A stretch of 64,000 nt of DNA from Ruegeria sp. HKCCSA071. GTDB lineage: Bacteria > Pseudomonadota > Alphaproteobacteria > Rhodobacterales > Rhodobacteraceae. Location: positions 1,302,001-1,366,000 of the forward strand of contig NZ_JAEDOX010000001.1 of NCBI RefSeq assembly GCF_017872555.1. The letters run 5' to 3'. This document shows, piece by piece, positions 44,889 to 53,117 of the stretch. How positions within the stretch are numbered: position 1 is the first letter of the stretch; each line of letters starts with the position of its first letter. The notes under the pieces were generated by a model. That model was not told where the DNA came from, did not search any database, and saw nothing but the letters and a program-made list of their open reading frames with translations. Made by a program: the position numbers and the translations under genes.

Positions 44889-45524
44889 ATGACAGAGTGG
44901 GTTATTCAGGGCGAAGAACTGGCCAATTGTAATTGCAATTTCGGTTGCCCCTGCCAATTCAGCGTTCTTCCATCTCATGGCAATTGCGAGGCAGTGGTCG
45001 TTTTCGACATCGAAAGCGGACATTATGGCGATACTGATCTGGCAGGTTTGCGGGCAGCAGGTGTTTATCACTGGCCGGGACCGATCCACGAAGGCAATGG
45101 TCAGATGCAACTGATCATTGACGAAAGTGCTACAGCCGAACAGCGCGCAGCATTGCAGGCCATCATGACCGGCGAAGACACCGATGAAATGGCGACCATG
45201 TGGTACGTTTACAGTGCGATGGCACCGACGAAACATGAAACGCTTTTTGTACCGATCGAATTGAACTGGAACCGCGATGATCGCAGTGGCTATGCCAGGG
45301 TTCAAGGGGTCTTCGACGTCGAGGTCAGCCCGATTCCTCATATCGTATCGGGCGCTGCGCACAGGGCATCGATCCAGTTGCCGAACGGCTTTGAGTACCG
45401 CCACGCCGAGGCTGCCTCGGGGTCGGCCAAAACAACGGGTGGTGAGATTAGTCTTACCTTTGACGCCACGCACGCTCATCTCGCACATCTGAACCTCTCC
45501 GGTCACGGTGTTCTGGGCGCGTAG
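44889..45524 (+). CDS. DUF1326 domain protein with N-terminal Cys cluster
   Basis: 211 residues from the ATG at 44889 (GGGGGG upstream; the longer ORF overlaps the operator region). The N-terminal block GEELANCNCNFGCPCQF carries four cysteines C14, C16, C20, C22, a likely metal-binding or redox site. The rest (AVVVFDIESGHYGDTDLAGLRAAGVYHWPGPIHEGNGQMQLIIDESATAEQRAAL...) is DUF1326. Its neighbours are DUF2182 (membrane) and GYD, 14 and about 67 bp apart, so they form one operon. DUF1326 proteins commonly pair with DUF2182; handling of a soft metal such as copper is an inference, the exact ligand unknown. Confidence 0.9.
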   Translation: MTEWVIQGEELANCNCNFGCPCQFSVLPSHGNCEAVVVFDIESGHYGDTDLAGLRAAGVYHWPGPIHEGNGQMQLIIDESATAEQRAALQAIMTGEDTDEMATMWYVYSAMAPTKHETLFVPIELNWNRDDRSGYARVQGVFDVEVSPIPHIVSGAAHRASIQLPNGFEYRHAEAASGSAKTTGGEISLTFDATHAHLAHLNLSGHGVLGA

Positions 45525-45538
45525 CCGGAGACCCTCTC

Positions 45539-46381
45539 ATGACCAGACAGAGTGCGACAGCCCCTGCCGGGGCGATTGAGCGGCTGTTGAGGCAGGACAA
45601 TGCAATCGTGTTGGGCAGCGTCCTTCTGATCATTCTTGCAGCCACCTGGTACACAGTTGCCGGCGTCGGGATGAATATGTCTGCGGTCGAAATGACCCGC
45701 ATGGCAGGCCCGGTTGGAGAGCCCATGCAGATGGGTTCCGCAACCGTCTGGAGCTTCGGTTACACCCTGCTCATCTTCCTGATGTGGTGGATCATGATGA
45801 TTGCCATGATGACCCCAAGTGCCGCGCCAGCCGTGCTTTTGTTTGCAGCGACAAAGCGCATAGGCCCTGAGAAAGACCGCGCCGCAACGTTCAGCCTGTG
45901 TTTCCTGTTGGGCTATCTGGTGACTTGGGGTGCGTTCAGCCTGACTGCAACGGCATTGCAGTGGGGGTTGGAACATATCGGGCTGTCGAGCGGGCCGATG
46001 ATGACAATCCGCTCTGGCCCCTTCGCGGGATGTGTTCTGCTGGCTGCCGGATTCTATCAGTTTTCAAGTTTGAAGAATGCGTGCCTTCGTTACTGCCAGA
46101 GCCCTGTAAGGTTTCTGGCCGGTCACAACCGGCCCGGCCCCTTCGGCGCGCTCAGAACCGGAGCCCTGCACGGCACATATTGCCTGGGGTGCTGCTGGGC
46201 GTTGATGCTGCTGCTTTTCGTCGGTGGAATCATGAACCTCTACTGGATCGTTGGCATTGCCGCCTATGTCGCGCTGGAAAAGCTTCTGCCGACAGCCCGG
46301 TGGCTGGTGCCGGTGTCAGGTGTGGCGCTTATCGGCGCGGGTCTTTGGCACATCGCGGCACCGCTGATCTCCGGCATTTGA
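45539..46381 (+). CDS. DUF2182 membrane protein (predicted metal-binding)
   Basis: 280 residues, seven membrane segments. Signature MWWIMMIAMMTPSAAP at residues 82-97, Met- and Trp-rich, with further cysteines C182 and C186 (ACLRYC) and C215, C218, C219 (YCLGCCW); these could bind a soft metal in or near the membrane. DUF2182 is called a predicted metal-binding integral membrane protein. It starts 14 bp after DUF1326. Start ATG at 45539 with GGAG upstream. Partner of DUF1326 in many bacteria (recalled). Function not established. Confidence 0.9.
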   Translation: MTRQSATAPAGAIERLLRQDNAIVLGSVLLIILAATWYTVAGVGMNMSAVEMTRMAGPVGEPMQMGSATVWSFGYTLLIFLMWWIMMIAMMTPSAAPAVLLFAATKRIGPEKDRAATFSLCFLLGYLVTWGAFSLTATALQWGLEHIGLSSGPMMTIRSGPFAGCVLLAAGFYQFSSLKNACLRYCQSPVRFLAGHNRPGPFGALRTGALHGTYCLGCCWALMLLLFVGGIMNLYWIVGIAAYVALEKLLPTARWLVPVSGVALIGAGLWHIAAPLISGI

Positions 46382-46448
46382 CGTACGACGGCCCTCGGGG
46401 TCGGCTGACTGAAAGGCCCCGTGATTTCTCGTTAAAACGGAGGTACCA

Positions 46449-46781
46449 ATGCCTGTTTTCATTACCTACGCAACTTACTCGCAAGCTGGTGTCAAAGGCA
46501 TGTTGCAAAAGCCCGAGAACCGTACCGGCCCGGTGAAAGCATTGTTGGAGAAAGTCGGCGGTCGACTGCTATCCTTCTACATGACAACCGGCAGCAATGA
46601 CGTGGTCGTGATCAGCGAAGCGCCGGACGGAACAGATGCTGTGGCGGTCGGCATGGCGGTCGCGGCATCGGGTGCGGTCACGAACATAGAAACGGTTCGC
46701 GCCTGGACTGCGGACGAGTTCGTTTCGGTCACTGAGAAAGCCGCAAGATTGGCGGGGACCTACACGCCGCCCGGAGGATAA
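46449..46781 (+). CDS. GYD domain protein
   Basis: 110 residues, a single GYD domain: MPVFITYATYSQAGVKGMLQKPENRTGPVKALLEKVGGRLLSFYMTTGSNDVVVISEAPDGTDAVAVGMAVAASGAVTNIETVRAWTADEF. It is a ferredoxin-like dimeric fold of unknown ligand, often in stress or oxidoreductase operons. Ribosome site GGAGG upstream. It ends 7 bp before the 3' end of rnpB on the opposite strand. Third gene of the DUF1326-DUF2182 operon. Confidence 0.9.
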   Translation: MPVFITYATYSQAGVKGMLQKPENRTGPVKALLEKVGGRLLSFYMTTGSNDVVVISEAPDGTDAVAVGMAVAASGAVTNIETVRAWTADEFVSVTEKAARLAGTYTPPGG

Positions 46782-46787
46782 GAAGAT

Positions 46788-47189
46788 ACGCGCGGAGGGC
46801 CTGTAAGCCGGATCTTGTTCCGGGGTTGCCCCCTTCGATGACCATTCCTCTAGGCCGTGCATTGCTGCACGGCTCAAGCTGCCAACCCGGTCCCTCTCGG
46901 CCAAGACGCGCTTAGCGGCGGTATCGGCTTACGCCGACCGGACCGCGCGGGGACCCTATTTGGCATTGCTCCCGGTGGGGCTTGCCGTGCCGCCCCTGTT
47001 GCCAGCGGCGCGGTGGGCTCTTACCCCACCGTTTCACCCTTACCCGGGGCCGAGGCCCTGGGCGGTCTGATTTCTGTGGCGCTTTCCGTCGGGTTGCCCC
47101 GCCCGGGCGTTACCCGGCACCGTTGTCTTGTGGAGTCCGGACTTTCCTCTCGGGCGTACGCCCCAGCGGCCATCCGGCCCTCCGCGCCT
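46788..47189 (-). ncRNA. rnpB: RNase P RNA, bacterial class A
   Basis: On the minus strand the sequence begins with the P1 arm GCGCGGAGGGCC (47176-47187) and closes with GGCCCTCCGCGC (46790-46801), the matching P1 strand. Inside is the universally conserved GAGGAAAGTCCGGACTCCAC, followed by GCAACCCGACGG-type and GTGAAACGGTGG cores and a late AGAGGAATGGTCATCG block. About 400 nt, typical of alphaproteobacterial RNase P RNA. It processes tRNA 5' ends with RnpA. Ends were set from P1 pairing, so they are good to a few bases. GC-rich hairpins lie just 5' of it (47238-47271). Confidence 0.96.
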
Positions 47190-47237
47190 GGGCTGGGTAG
47201 GCTTTGTGGTCTGCGGCGTCAAGAGCTGACGGGTTCG

Positions 47238-47271
47238 AGAAGGGGCCAGCCCCTTCTTGGCCTGCGGCCAA
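47238..47271 (-). terminator. Tandem hairpins between the amidase and rnpB
   Basis: On the minus strand, TTGGCC GCA GGCCAA and AGAAGGGG CTGG CCCCTTCT are adjacent hairpins between the amidase stop and rnpB. They lack a long T run but could end amidase transcription before rnpB. Confidence 0.5.
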
Positions 47272-47276
47272 TTCAA

Positions 47277-47304
47277 CCCCGGGATATTTTTGGCCAGATG
47301 AAGA
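47277..47304. repeat. Second copy of the GGGA(G)TATTTT..AGATGAAGAG element
   Basis: CGGGATATTTTTGGCCAGAT then GAAGAGC lies immediately beyond the amidase stop, as the first copy (16412-16462) does beyond betC. Shared core: GGGA(G)TATTTT, a variable 5-6 bases, AGATGAAGAG. Confidence 0.55.
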
Positions 47305-47309
47305 GCGGA

Positions 47310-47996
47310 TCAGGTTGTTGTGTCCGACGGGGTGAGCGCATTGATATCCGCCATGTCCAGCGGACCTTTCGCCCAGGGGCGAAATCGCAATCGGACAGCG
47401 GCCAGCAGTTTTACATCGTCCACGGGGGCGGTGAAACCTGCCATCCGAGCAGAGGTGCGAAATGCTTCTGCGTCGGGTGACATCGGATCAACTCCTGTGC
47501 CGCGCGGTTTGGCCAGCGCCTGCTTTTCGAGCCTGTTCCAGTCAAAGCGCGGCCCAGGGTCGGATTTGCGCCCGGGCGCCATGTCGGAATGTCCGATAAC
47601 CCCGGACGGAGTAATGGACCAGCGGGTCATGATCAGGGGCAACAGCTGTTCCAACACCGCCATTTGCGGCTGCGAAAACGGATGTGTCCCGGTGTTATCC
47701 AGTTCGATCCCAACCGAGCGCGAGTTTATGTCGTCCTTGCCGTCCCATTCCCCTGCCCCGGCATGCCAGGCGCGATCTTCTTCCCGCACCATTTGCCAAA
47801 GGGTGCCATCGCACCCGATCAGGTAATGAGCCGAAACCTCGGAAGCCGGGTCGCACAGGCGATCCAGAGCCGCCTGCGCACCGTCCATGGCCGTATAGTG
47901 GATCACGATTAAGGATGGCACCAGCCCGCCCCGGCGCTTGCCGAAATTCGGAGACGGGTGCCAGATCGGCGCCAGGGCGTCAGTTGTTAACGGCAC
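47310..47996 (-). CDS. N-acetylmuramoyl-L-alanine amidase (Amidase_2)
   Basis: 228 residues from the GTG at 47996; an ATG at 48029 is possible but overlaps the upstream gene more. Amidase_2 (AmiD/AmpD-like) zinc site: H33 (VIHYTAMD), H136 (GVIGHSDM) and D146 (KSDPGP), with E98 (VGIELDN) near the catalytic position. It cleaves the lactoyl-Ala bond of peptidoglycan or muropeptides. No signal peptide is seen, which favours a cytoplasmic AmpD-type recycling role over periplasmic AmiD. It overlaps the excalibur gene stop by 17 bp. Confidence 0.9.
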   Translation of the reverse strand: MPLTTDALAPIWHPSPNFGKRRGGLVPSLIVIHYTAMDGAQAALDRLCDPASEVSAHYLIGCDGTLWQMVREEDRAWHAGAGEWDGKDDINSRSVGIELDNTGTHPFSQPQMAVLEQLLPLIMTRWSITPSGVIGHSDMAPGRKSDPGPRFDWNRLEKQALAKPRGTGVDPMSPDAEAFRTSARMAGFTAPVDDVKLLAAVRLRFRPWAKGPLDMADINALTPSDTTT

Positions 47997-48684
47997 TGCG
48001 GAACGGGCTGGGGTCCCAGCCACAGGCATAGCCGTCGCCGTCCGGGTCCAGCCCCTTGCGGTCACGTTGCGGACCGCCGTTGGACAGGAATTCGATCTGA
48101 GCCTGATCCGGTGACGGGAATTGCGCGCAGTTCCGCTGTGCCTTGGCTTGCAGGTTGAAACCAGAGCGGCTGTAGAGTTGCGTGCCCACCGGATTGGAGG
48201 TGCTCAGCGCATATTGTACGATATTCGGCTGGCCACTCGCCGTGCGCTCGGGCACGGCGGTTGGCGCGACGACTTCGTAGGTCTGGCGGTTTTGCTCAAT
48301 CCGGGCGGCATCGGATTGGATGCTGCGCCTCTCGGACACGACTGCGAAGTCCTGCTCGTCAGAGATCGCACTGCTGCTGGAGCCGGAAGCCGGCGACACG
48401 GGGACCGCGGATTGCCCGGACGTGCTGGCCAACGCAGCGGCAGTCTGGTTGGCGATGTCCGCATTCTCACCCGTTGCAAAGGTCGATGCTCCCGACGCGC
48501 CCAGCGGTTGCTGGGAAACATCGACCGGAGCCAGCAGAGGATTGATCGCCCCACCCTGGCCCGCCAATTGAGCCTCGCGCTGCGCCTGATATTCAGGCGT
48601 GTTGAAACCCGTGCTGGTCAACGGCGCGACATTGGTGCAAGCCGCAGCCAGTGTCAGGGCCGGGACCAAAAGCAAAACACGCAT
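47980..48684 (-). CDS. Excalibur-domain lipoprotein
   Basis: 234 residues. Lipobox in LTLAAACTNV (Cys about residue 16), a long Ser/Ala/Gln-rich middle (QQPLGASGASTFATGENADIANQTAAALAS), then a C-terminal excalibur motif DPDGDGYACGWDP (about 216-228), a calcium-binding DxDxDG loop with cysteines. Probably an outer-membrane-anchored periplasmic protein. Overlaps the amidase gene, so the two envelope genes are probably co-expressed. Function unknown. Confidence 0.85.
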   Translation of the reverse strand: MRVLLLVPALTLAAACTNVAPLTSTGFNTPEYQAQREAQLAGQGGAINPLLAPVDVSQQPLGASGASTFATGENADIANQTAAALASTSGQSAVPVSPASGSSSSAISDEQDFAVVSERRSIQSDAARIEQNRQTYEVVAPTAVPERTASGQPNIVQYALSTSNPVGTQLYSRSGFNLQAKAQRNCAQFPSPDQAQIEFLSNGGPQRDRKGLDPDGDGYACGWDPSPFRSAVNN

Positions 48685-48723
48685 TGTTTGGCTCCGTTTT
48701 CAGAAATCCAGTTGCCCGAAGGC

Positions 48724-50211
48724 TTACCACCATTTGCCGGGCTTGGCCACAAATCCGGCTGCGTTTTCCAGCGCATAAGCGGTGTTGAGCAAGTCACCTT
48801 CTTCCCACGGGCGCCCGATCAGCTGCAACCCCAAGGGAAGACCTTGTGCATCCAGCCCTGCGGGGACCGAGATACCGGGTAAGCCAGCGAGGTTCACGGT
48901 AACTGTAAAGACGTCGTTCAAATACATTTGAACAGGGTCCGCCTCGGTCATTTCACCCAGACCGAAAGCCGCCGAAGGGGTTGCCGGTGTCAGAATGGCA
49001 TCGATGCCTGCGGCAAACACGTCTTCGAAGTCTTTCTTGATCAATGTCCGGACCCGGCGCGCGCGATTGTAATAGGCGTCATAGAAACCTGCGGACAGCA
49101 CATATGTGCCGACCATCACGCGGCGCTGCACCTCTGGGCCAAAGCCTTCGGCGCGGGTCTTTTCGTACATCTCGGTGATGCCATCGCCCTGCGCCAGCTG
49201 TGCGCGGCGGCCATAGCGAACACCGTCATAACGGGCGAGGTTCGAAGACGCCTCGGCCGGGGCAATCACGTAATAGGCGGGCAGTGCGTATTTGGTGTGC
49301 GGAAGCGAGATGTCGACAATCTCGGCACCCGCAGCTTTCAGCATCGCTGCGCCATCGGCCCAGAGTTTTTCGATCTCGGCGGGCATGCCGTCCATACGGT
49401 ACTCTTTCGGGATACCGATCTTCTTGCCCTTGATGTCACCGGTCAGCATGGCCTCGAAATTCGGGACGGACAGTTCGGCACTGGTCGAATCCTTGGGGTC
49501 ATGCCCGCACATGGTTTCCAGCATGATCGCTGCATCACGTACGTTCTTGGTCATTGGTCCTGCCTGATCCAGCGAGGACGCAAAGGCGACGATGCCCCAC
49601 CGCGAGCAACGACCATAGGTGGGTTTGATGCCCGTGATGCCAACGAAAGCCGCAGGCTGGCGGATCGAGCCTCCGGTGTCGGTACCTGTCGCAGCCAGGC
49701 ACAAATCAGCAGCCACGGCAGATGCAGACCCGCCAGACGAGCCCCCCGGTGTCAGTTGCGCATCATCGTTGCCACGGCGCCACGGGCTGACCGCATTGCC
49801 ATAGGTCGAGGTTTCGTTGGACGATCCCATGGCGAATTCGTCCATGTTCAGTTTACCCAGCATCACCGCGCCTGCATCGGCCAGTTGCTGAGAAACAGTG
49901 GATTCGTATTCCGGCTTGAACCCTTCCAGGATTTTCGACGCCGCTTGCGACGGCACACCCTTGGTGCAAAACAGATCCTTGATACCGATCGGCAGGCCAC
50001 ACATCGACGGTGCGTCGCCATGCTGGATCCGCTCATCCGCGGCCTTGGCCCGCTCCATCGCAAGTTCGGGTGTCTTGTGGACAAAGGCGTTCAGCGCATC
50101 TGCCTCGTCAATGGCTTTCAGGCAGGCGTCGGTCAACTCGACAGATGTGACGTCACCGGAACGCAGGGCATCGCGCGCCTCGGCCAGACCCAGTTTGTTC
50201 AAATCGCTCAT
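48724..50211 (-). CDS. gatA: Asp-tRNA(Asn)/Glu-tRNA(Gln) amidotransferase subunit A
   Basis: 495 residues. Amidase-signature enzyme with the catalytic triad K78 (PIGIKDLFC), cis-S158 ([12 protein letters not shown]) and S182 (TGGSIRQPA). It makes ammonia from glutamine for transamidation of Glu-tRNA(Gln) and Asp-tRNA(Asn) together with GatB and GatC. It starts 3 bp after gatC. gatB is not in the window, as is usual when the subunits are scattered. Length and sequence are fully typical. Confidence 0.98.
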   Translation of the reverse strand: MSDLNKLGLAEARDALRSGDVTSVELTDACLKAIDEADALNAFVHKTPELAMERAKAADERIQHGDAPSMCGLPIGIKDLFCTKGVPSQAASKILEGFKPEYESTVSQQLADAGAVMLGKLNMDEFAMGSSNETSTYGNAVSPWRRGNDDAQLTPGGSSGGSASAVAADLCLAATGTDTGGSIRQPAAFVGITGIKPTYGRCSRWGIVAFASSLDQAGPMTKNVRDAAIMLETMCGHDPKDSTSAELSVPNFEAMLTGDIKGKKIGIPKEYRMDGMPAEIEKLWADGAAMLKAAGAEIVDISLPHTKYALPAYYVIAPAEASSNLARYDGVRYGRRAQLAQGDGITEMYEKTRAEGFGPEVQRRVMVGTYVLSAGFYDAYYNRARRVRTLIKKDFEDVFAAGIDAILTPATPSAAFGLGEMTEADPVQMYLNDVFTVTVNLAGLPGISVPAGLDAQGLPLGLQLIGRPWEEGDLLNTAYALENAAGFVAKPGKWW

Positions 50212-50214
50212 GTC

Positions 50215-50502
50215 TTACTCCACCACTTTGGGAACAGCGAAGAACCCTTCGCGGGCGTCAGGCGCGTTGGCCAGAACCTTGTCCTGCTGGTTGCCGTCGG
50301 TCACCTCGTCCTTACGGCGTTTCAGCCGCATCGGCGTGACCGAGACCATCGGCTCGACACCGTCGACGTCCACTTCGTTCAGCTGTTCGATGAACCCAAG
50401 GATGGTATTGAACTCGGATGCCAGCGCCGGCAGCGCGTCATCCTCGACCTTGATCCGGGCCAGTTTGGCCACTTTGGCGGCGGTGCTTTGGTCAATCGAC
50501 AT
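50215..50502 (-). CDS. gatC: Asp/Glu-tRNA amidotransferase subunit C
   Basis: 95 residues, MSIDQSTAAKVAKLARIKVEDDALPALASEFNTILGFIEQLNEVDVDGVEPMVSV..., the GatC pattern: a small belt around GatA and GatB. Upstream of gatA by 3 bp; one operon. Confidence 0.97.
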   Translation of the reverse strand: MSIDQSTAAKVAKLARIKVEDDALPALASEFNTILGFIEQLNEVDVDGVEPMVSVTPMRLKRRKDEVTDGNQQDKVLANAPDAREGFFAVPKVVE

Positions 50503-50643
50503 CGGCTTCCCTCATCTACGTTATGGGGCGTTTACCTGTCTGTCGCGGCAGTCGCAAGACCGCTGCGCCATGGGCCGTACCGAGTTTAAGTTTCGCCGCA
50601 TGACACCCGCCATTCAAAACTGAATGAGTGGTATGCAAAAAAG

Positions 50644-50692
50644 TGAACTGATTAGTTCAATATTGATCTTGAAAACTGAACTATATTGTTCA
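50644..50692 (+). promoter_or_regulatory. Tandem 16-bp inverted repeats (TGAAC-type operators)
   Basis: TGAACT-GATT-AGTTCA (50644-50659) and TGAAC-TATATT-GTTCA (50677-50692) are two inverted repeats with a common TGAAC half-site, whose starts are 33 bp (about three helical turns) apart. The second contains TATATT, a possible -10 element, so a repressor bound there would block polymerase. They lie 40-85 bp upstream of the 52-residue secreted peptide. The regulator is not adjacent; TetR- and MarR-type proteins use sites of this form. Confidence 0.65.
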
Positions 50693-50730
50693 TTTCTAGT
50701 TATGCGACACAACGCAAACCGGAGAAAAAC

Positions 50731-50889
50731 ATGAAACCCCTGATGATTGCCGCGGTCTTGTCCGCCACCTTTTTGGCCGCACCGGCCATGGCATTGGGTA
50801 TCGACACAAGCAACCTGACACGCACGTTGACCTTCCCGTCGCCCGTGACGGAACCGGTCACACAGGACAAGGTTAAACCTGCAAAGTGA
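50731..50889 (+). CDS. Small secreted peptide (52 aa)
   Basis: MKPLMIAAVLSATFLAAPAM is the N-terminus of a classical signal peptide (about residues 1-22), leaving a mature peptide of about 30 residues (LGIDTSNLTRTLTFPSPVTEPVTQDKVKPAK) with no cysteine. Ribosome site CCGGAGAAAAAC before the ATG at 50731. A clear promoter with tandem operators lies upstream, which argues that this is a real, tightly regulated gene. A stem GGCCGGGT / ACCCGGCC (50902-50934) lies after the stop. No family recognised. Confidence 0.75.
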   Translation: MKPLMIAAVLSATFLAAPAMALGIDTSNLTRTLTFPSPVTEPVTQDKVKPAK

Positions 50890-51046
50890 CGCGCAGGTCC
50901 CGGCCGGGTTGGATTTCCCCTCTCTGACCCGGCCATAGCGCATATTCGAGGGTGCACAGCCCTAAGCGAGTCGTTAGCATTGCTGCAAATACCAAAAGGG
51001 AACTGCACAGGGCACTTGCGGTTCTGACAAGCAAGTGGAGCAGCTG

Positions 51047-51610
51047 ATGAACACGCAAAAACAAGCGGTCCTGGATGCCATCGATGCAGCCAACGCAAAT
51101 GACCCCAATCGCGATGATGGCCGCCCCGAAGCGCAGCTTTACGGCGAACGTATGAGCGCAGAGCTTGACCGCCTTTTTCCGGGTGCGTCCGACGCCTTGC
51201 AGATTGCGGCGCGTGGTCAACATGTGGAGCGGTGGAAACTTGCCCGCAGTGAATTCCCGGAAGGCCGGGCGGGTTATCTGGCCTGGCGAAAGGCGCAGGG
51301 TGTACATCACGCGGACGTGGTGATGAGTTTGATGACTCAAGAAGGCTATGACGCCGAGCAGGCCGAAGCTGCAGGCCGAATGCTGCGCAAGCAAGGCATC
51401 AAACGCGATGCAGAGGTGCAGGCGCTTGAAGATGTGATCTGCTTTGTGTTTCTGAAATGGTATTTCCAGCCCTTTGCGGCGAAACACTCGGTCGAGAAAA
51501 TCCAGAGCATCGTTGAAAAGACCGCTCGCAAGATGTCGCCTGAGGGCCGCGCACGGGTCTTGAGCGAATTCAACCTGCCCGATCATCTGGCCGCAGCCTT
51601 CAAGGACTGA
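51047..51610 (+). CDS. DUF4202 domain protein
   Basis: 187 residues from the ATG at 51047 (GTGGAG eight bases upstream). It matches DUF4202 throughout: AVLDAIDAANANDPNRDDGRPEAQLYGERMSAELDRLFP, then QIAARGQHVERWKLARSEFPEGRAGYLAWRKAQGVHHADVV, LEDVICFVFLKWYFQPFAAKH and KMSPEGRARVLSEFNL. Conserved HVERWK and VHHADVV His residues suggest an HD-like metal site. Cytoplasmic, function unknown. Convergent with the ceramidase-like gene. Confidence 0.9.
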   Translation: MNTQKQAVLDAIDAANANDPNRDDGRPEAQLYGERMSAELDRLFPGASDALQIAARGQHVERWKLARSEFPEGRAGYLAWRKAQGVHHADVVMSLMTQEGYDAEQAEAAGRMLRKQGIKRDAEVQALEDVICFVFLKWYFQPFAAKHSVEKIQSIVEKTARKMSPEGRARVLSEFNLPDHLAAAFKD

Positions 51611-51685
51611 GAAAGCTCTGCGCAGCTTCACTGACAGCCAGCCCAAGTCTGAAGGATGGTCTCGACAGGCCTCCGTGCCGTATGC

Positions 51686-52357
51686 TCATGACCCATGAGT
51701 TTGGGTGACATGACCCCTGATGAGAGCCGCACAATATACTTCGATCATCCAGCCCAACATGATGGCATTCAGGATATGCCACATGAAGTGTGTCCCCACG
51801 GGCCATTGACCACAGAGACGCATATCGAGGGCACGGAAGGTTATCGACAGGATCAGGATCAACGCCCCGATTTTCAGCCCTTTGGCCAGAATCGGATCAC
51901 GACCGCTCAAAAGAACAGCATAGATCAGGATCAGCAAAGGGACCGGTGCATAAACCGCCGACCCTCCAAGCCCCGGAACCATTTGGAACAGTGGGACAGC
52001 AGCCGTCGCATAGGGAAGAAAAAGAAGCATACCCCCGAACGCCAACCACGAAGGCATCTTCCAGATGTCTTTGTTCACCGCAAAAATATAGACTAATATG
52101 AACAACAGTATGGGCACAACATCCAACAAAGCCGCCCATACCTGCGCATGCGTGTGAAACAGGTAACTGCCAACCCCGATAATCGCCAAAAGCGCCACCA
52201 GTACCTTGGCCAGTAGCATGTCCTGATTGCGCAAGCGCCGCCACATGACCCATGCGCAAATCAGAAATACAGCGTTTGTAACCGCGTTAACGGGCTCTGC
52301 CCAGTAGGCTGGAGACAACCGCTCGCAGTACCCGTCTATTTCACGAAACCAATCCAT
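51686..52357 (-). CDS. Ceramidase-family (CREST) membrane hydrolase
   Basis: 223 residues and seven membrane segments. CREST metal motif: S64 and H68 in GVGSYLFHTH, D79 in AALLDVVPI, then D178 (RALDMRLCGQW) and H190/H194 (GTHFMWHILNA), as in alkaline phytoceramidases and adiponectin-receptor relatives. It would hydrolyse an amide lipid in the inner membrane; in marine alphaproteobacteria, sphingolipids or other aminolipids could be the substrate. It is divergent from the UPF0173 hydrolase gene. Substrate unproven. Confidence 0.88.
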   Translation of the reverse strand: MDWFREIDGYCERLSPAYWAEPVNAVTNAVFLICAWVMWRRLRNQDMLLAKVLVALLAIIGVGSYLFHTHAQVWAALLDVVPILLFILVYIFAVNKDIWKMPSWLAFGGMLLFLPYATAAVPLFQMVPGLGGSAVYAPVPLLILIYAVLLSGRDPILAKGLKIGALILILSITFRALDMRLCGQWPVGTHFMWHILNAIMLGWMIEVYCAALIRGHVTQTHGS

Positions 52358-52416
52358 GGAAATTTACTTAACCGATGTTAGGCTGCCGCCAACAGAATGA
52401 TCGGGAGGAAATAATT

Positions 52417-53109
52417 ATGAACATTATCTGGTTGGGCCATGGAAGTTTCCGTATCGAAACCCAGGGACAGGTGCTGCTAATCGACCCCTGGTTGACCGGC
52501 AACCCGGCCTTGCCCGAGGAACAGCATAACGCCGCCGTTGATGGCGCCACCCACATCCTTCTGACCCATACGCATTTTGACCATGTCGTCGACGTTCTGC
52601 CGTTGGCCAAACACCTGAAAATTCCGGTTGTGGGACAATATGACCTGATGGGGTACTGGGCCGAAGCCGAAGGCATCGAGACCATTGGTTTCAACAAGGG
52701 CGGCACGGTCAACCTTGACGGGGTCAAGGTAACAATGGTCCCGGCCTCTCATAGCTCGACCTTTTCGACACCGGATGGCCTGCGCACGGGCGGCAGCGAG
52801 GTCGGCTTCATGATCAGTGCCGAGGGGCGCATGCTTTATGTTTCGGGTGATACCGACATCATGGCCGACATGGACTGGATGGGGGATTACTACAAACCCG
52901 ATATCGGCATCCTGTCAGCGGGCGGGCATTTCACCATGGATATGAAAGCTACCGCTTACGCTGCTGATAGATATTTTAACTTCAAGACTGTAATTCCGTG
53001 CCACTACAAGACCTTCCCGATTCTTGAGCAATCCGCTCAGGCGCTGGTTGACGGGTTACCCGGTGTGGACGTGATCGAGCCTGAGGTGATGCACCCAATC
53101 AAACTGTAG
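52417..53109 (+). CDS. UPF0173 metal-dependent hydrolase
   Basis: 230 residues from the ATG at 52417 (GGGAGG upstream). Beta-lactamase fold with the HxHxDH motif H51-T-H53-F-D55-H56 in ILLTHTHFDHVVDVL, VPASHSSTFST, SGDTDIMADMDWMGDYYKPDIGILSAGGHFTMD and IPCHYKTFPIL. Matches the UPF0173 group, related to UlaG and to metallo-hydrolases of RNA or metabolites. Cytoplasmic. Convergent with tadA, 8 bp apart. Substrate unknown. Confidence 0.94.
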   Translation: MNIIWLGHGSFRIETQGQVLLIDPWLTGNPALPEEQHNAAVDGATHILLTHTHFDHVVDVLPLAKHLKIPVVGQYDLMGYWAEAEGIETIGFNKGGTVNLDGVKVTMVPASHSSTFSTPDGLRTGGSEVGFMISAEGRMLYVSGDTDIMADMDWMGDYYKPDIGILSAGGHFTMDMKATAYAADRYFNFKTVIPCHYKTFPILEQSAQALVDGLPGVDVIEPEVMHPIKL

Positions 53110-53117
53110 TCCGTGCT

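Noticed and set aside
48928..50589. 553-codon plus-strand ORF opposite gatA
   Set aside because: Antisense shadow of the certain gene gatA.
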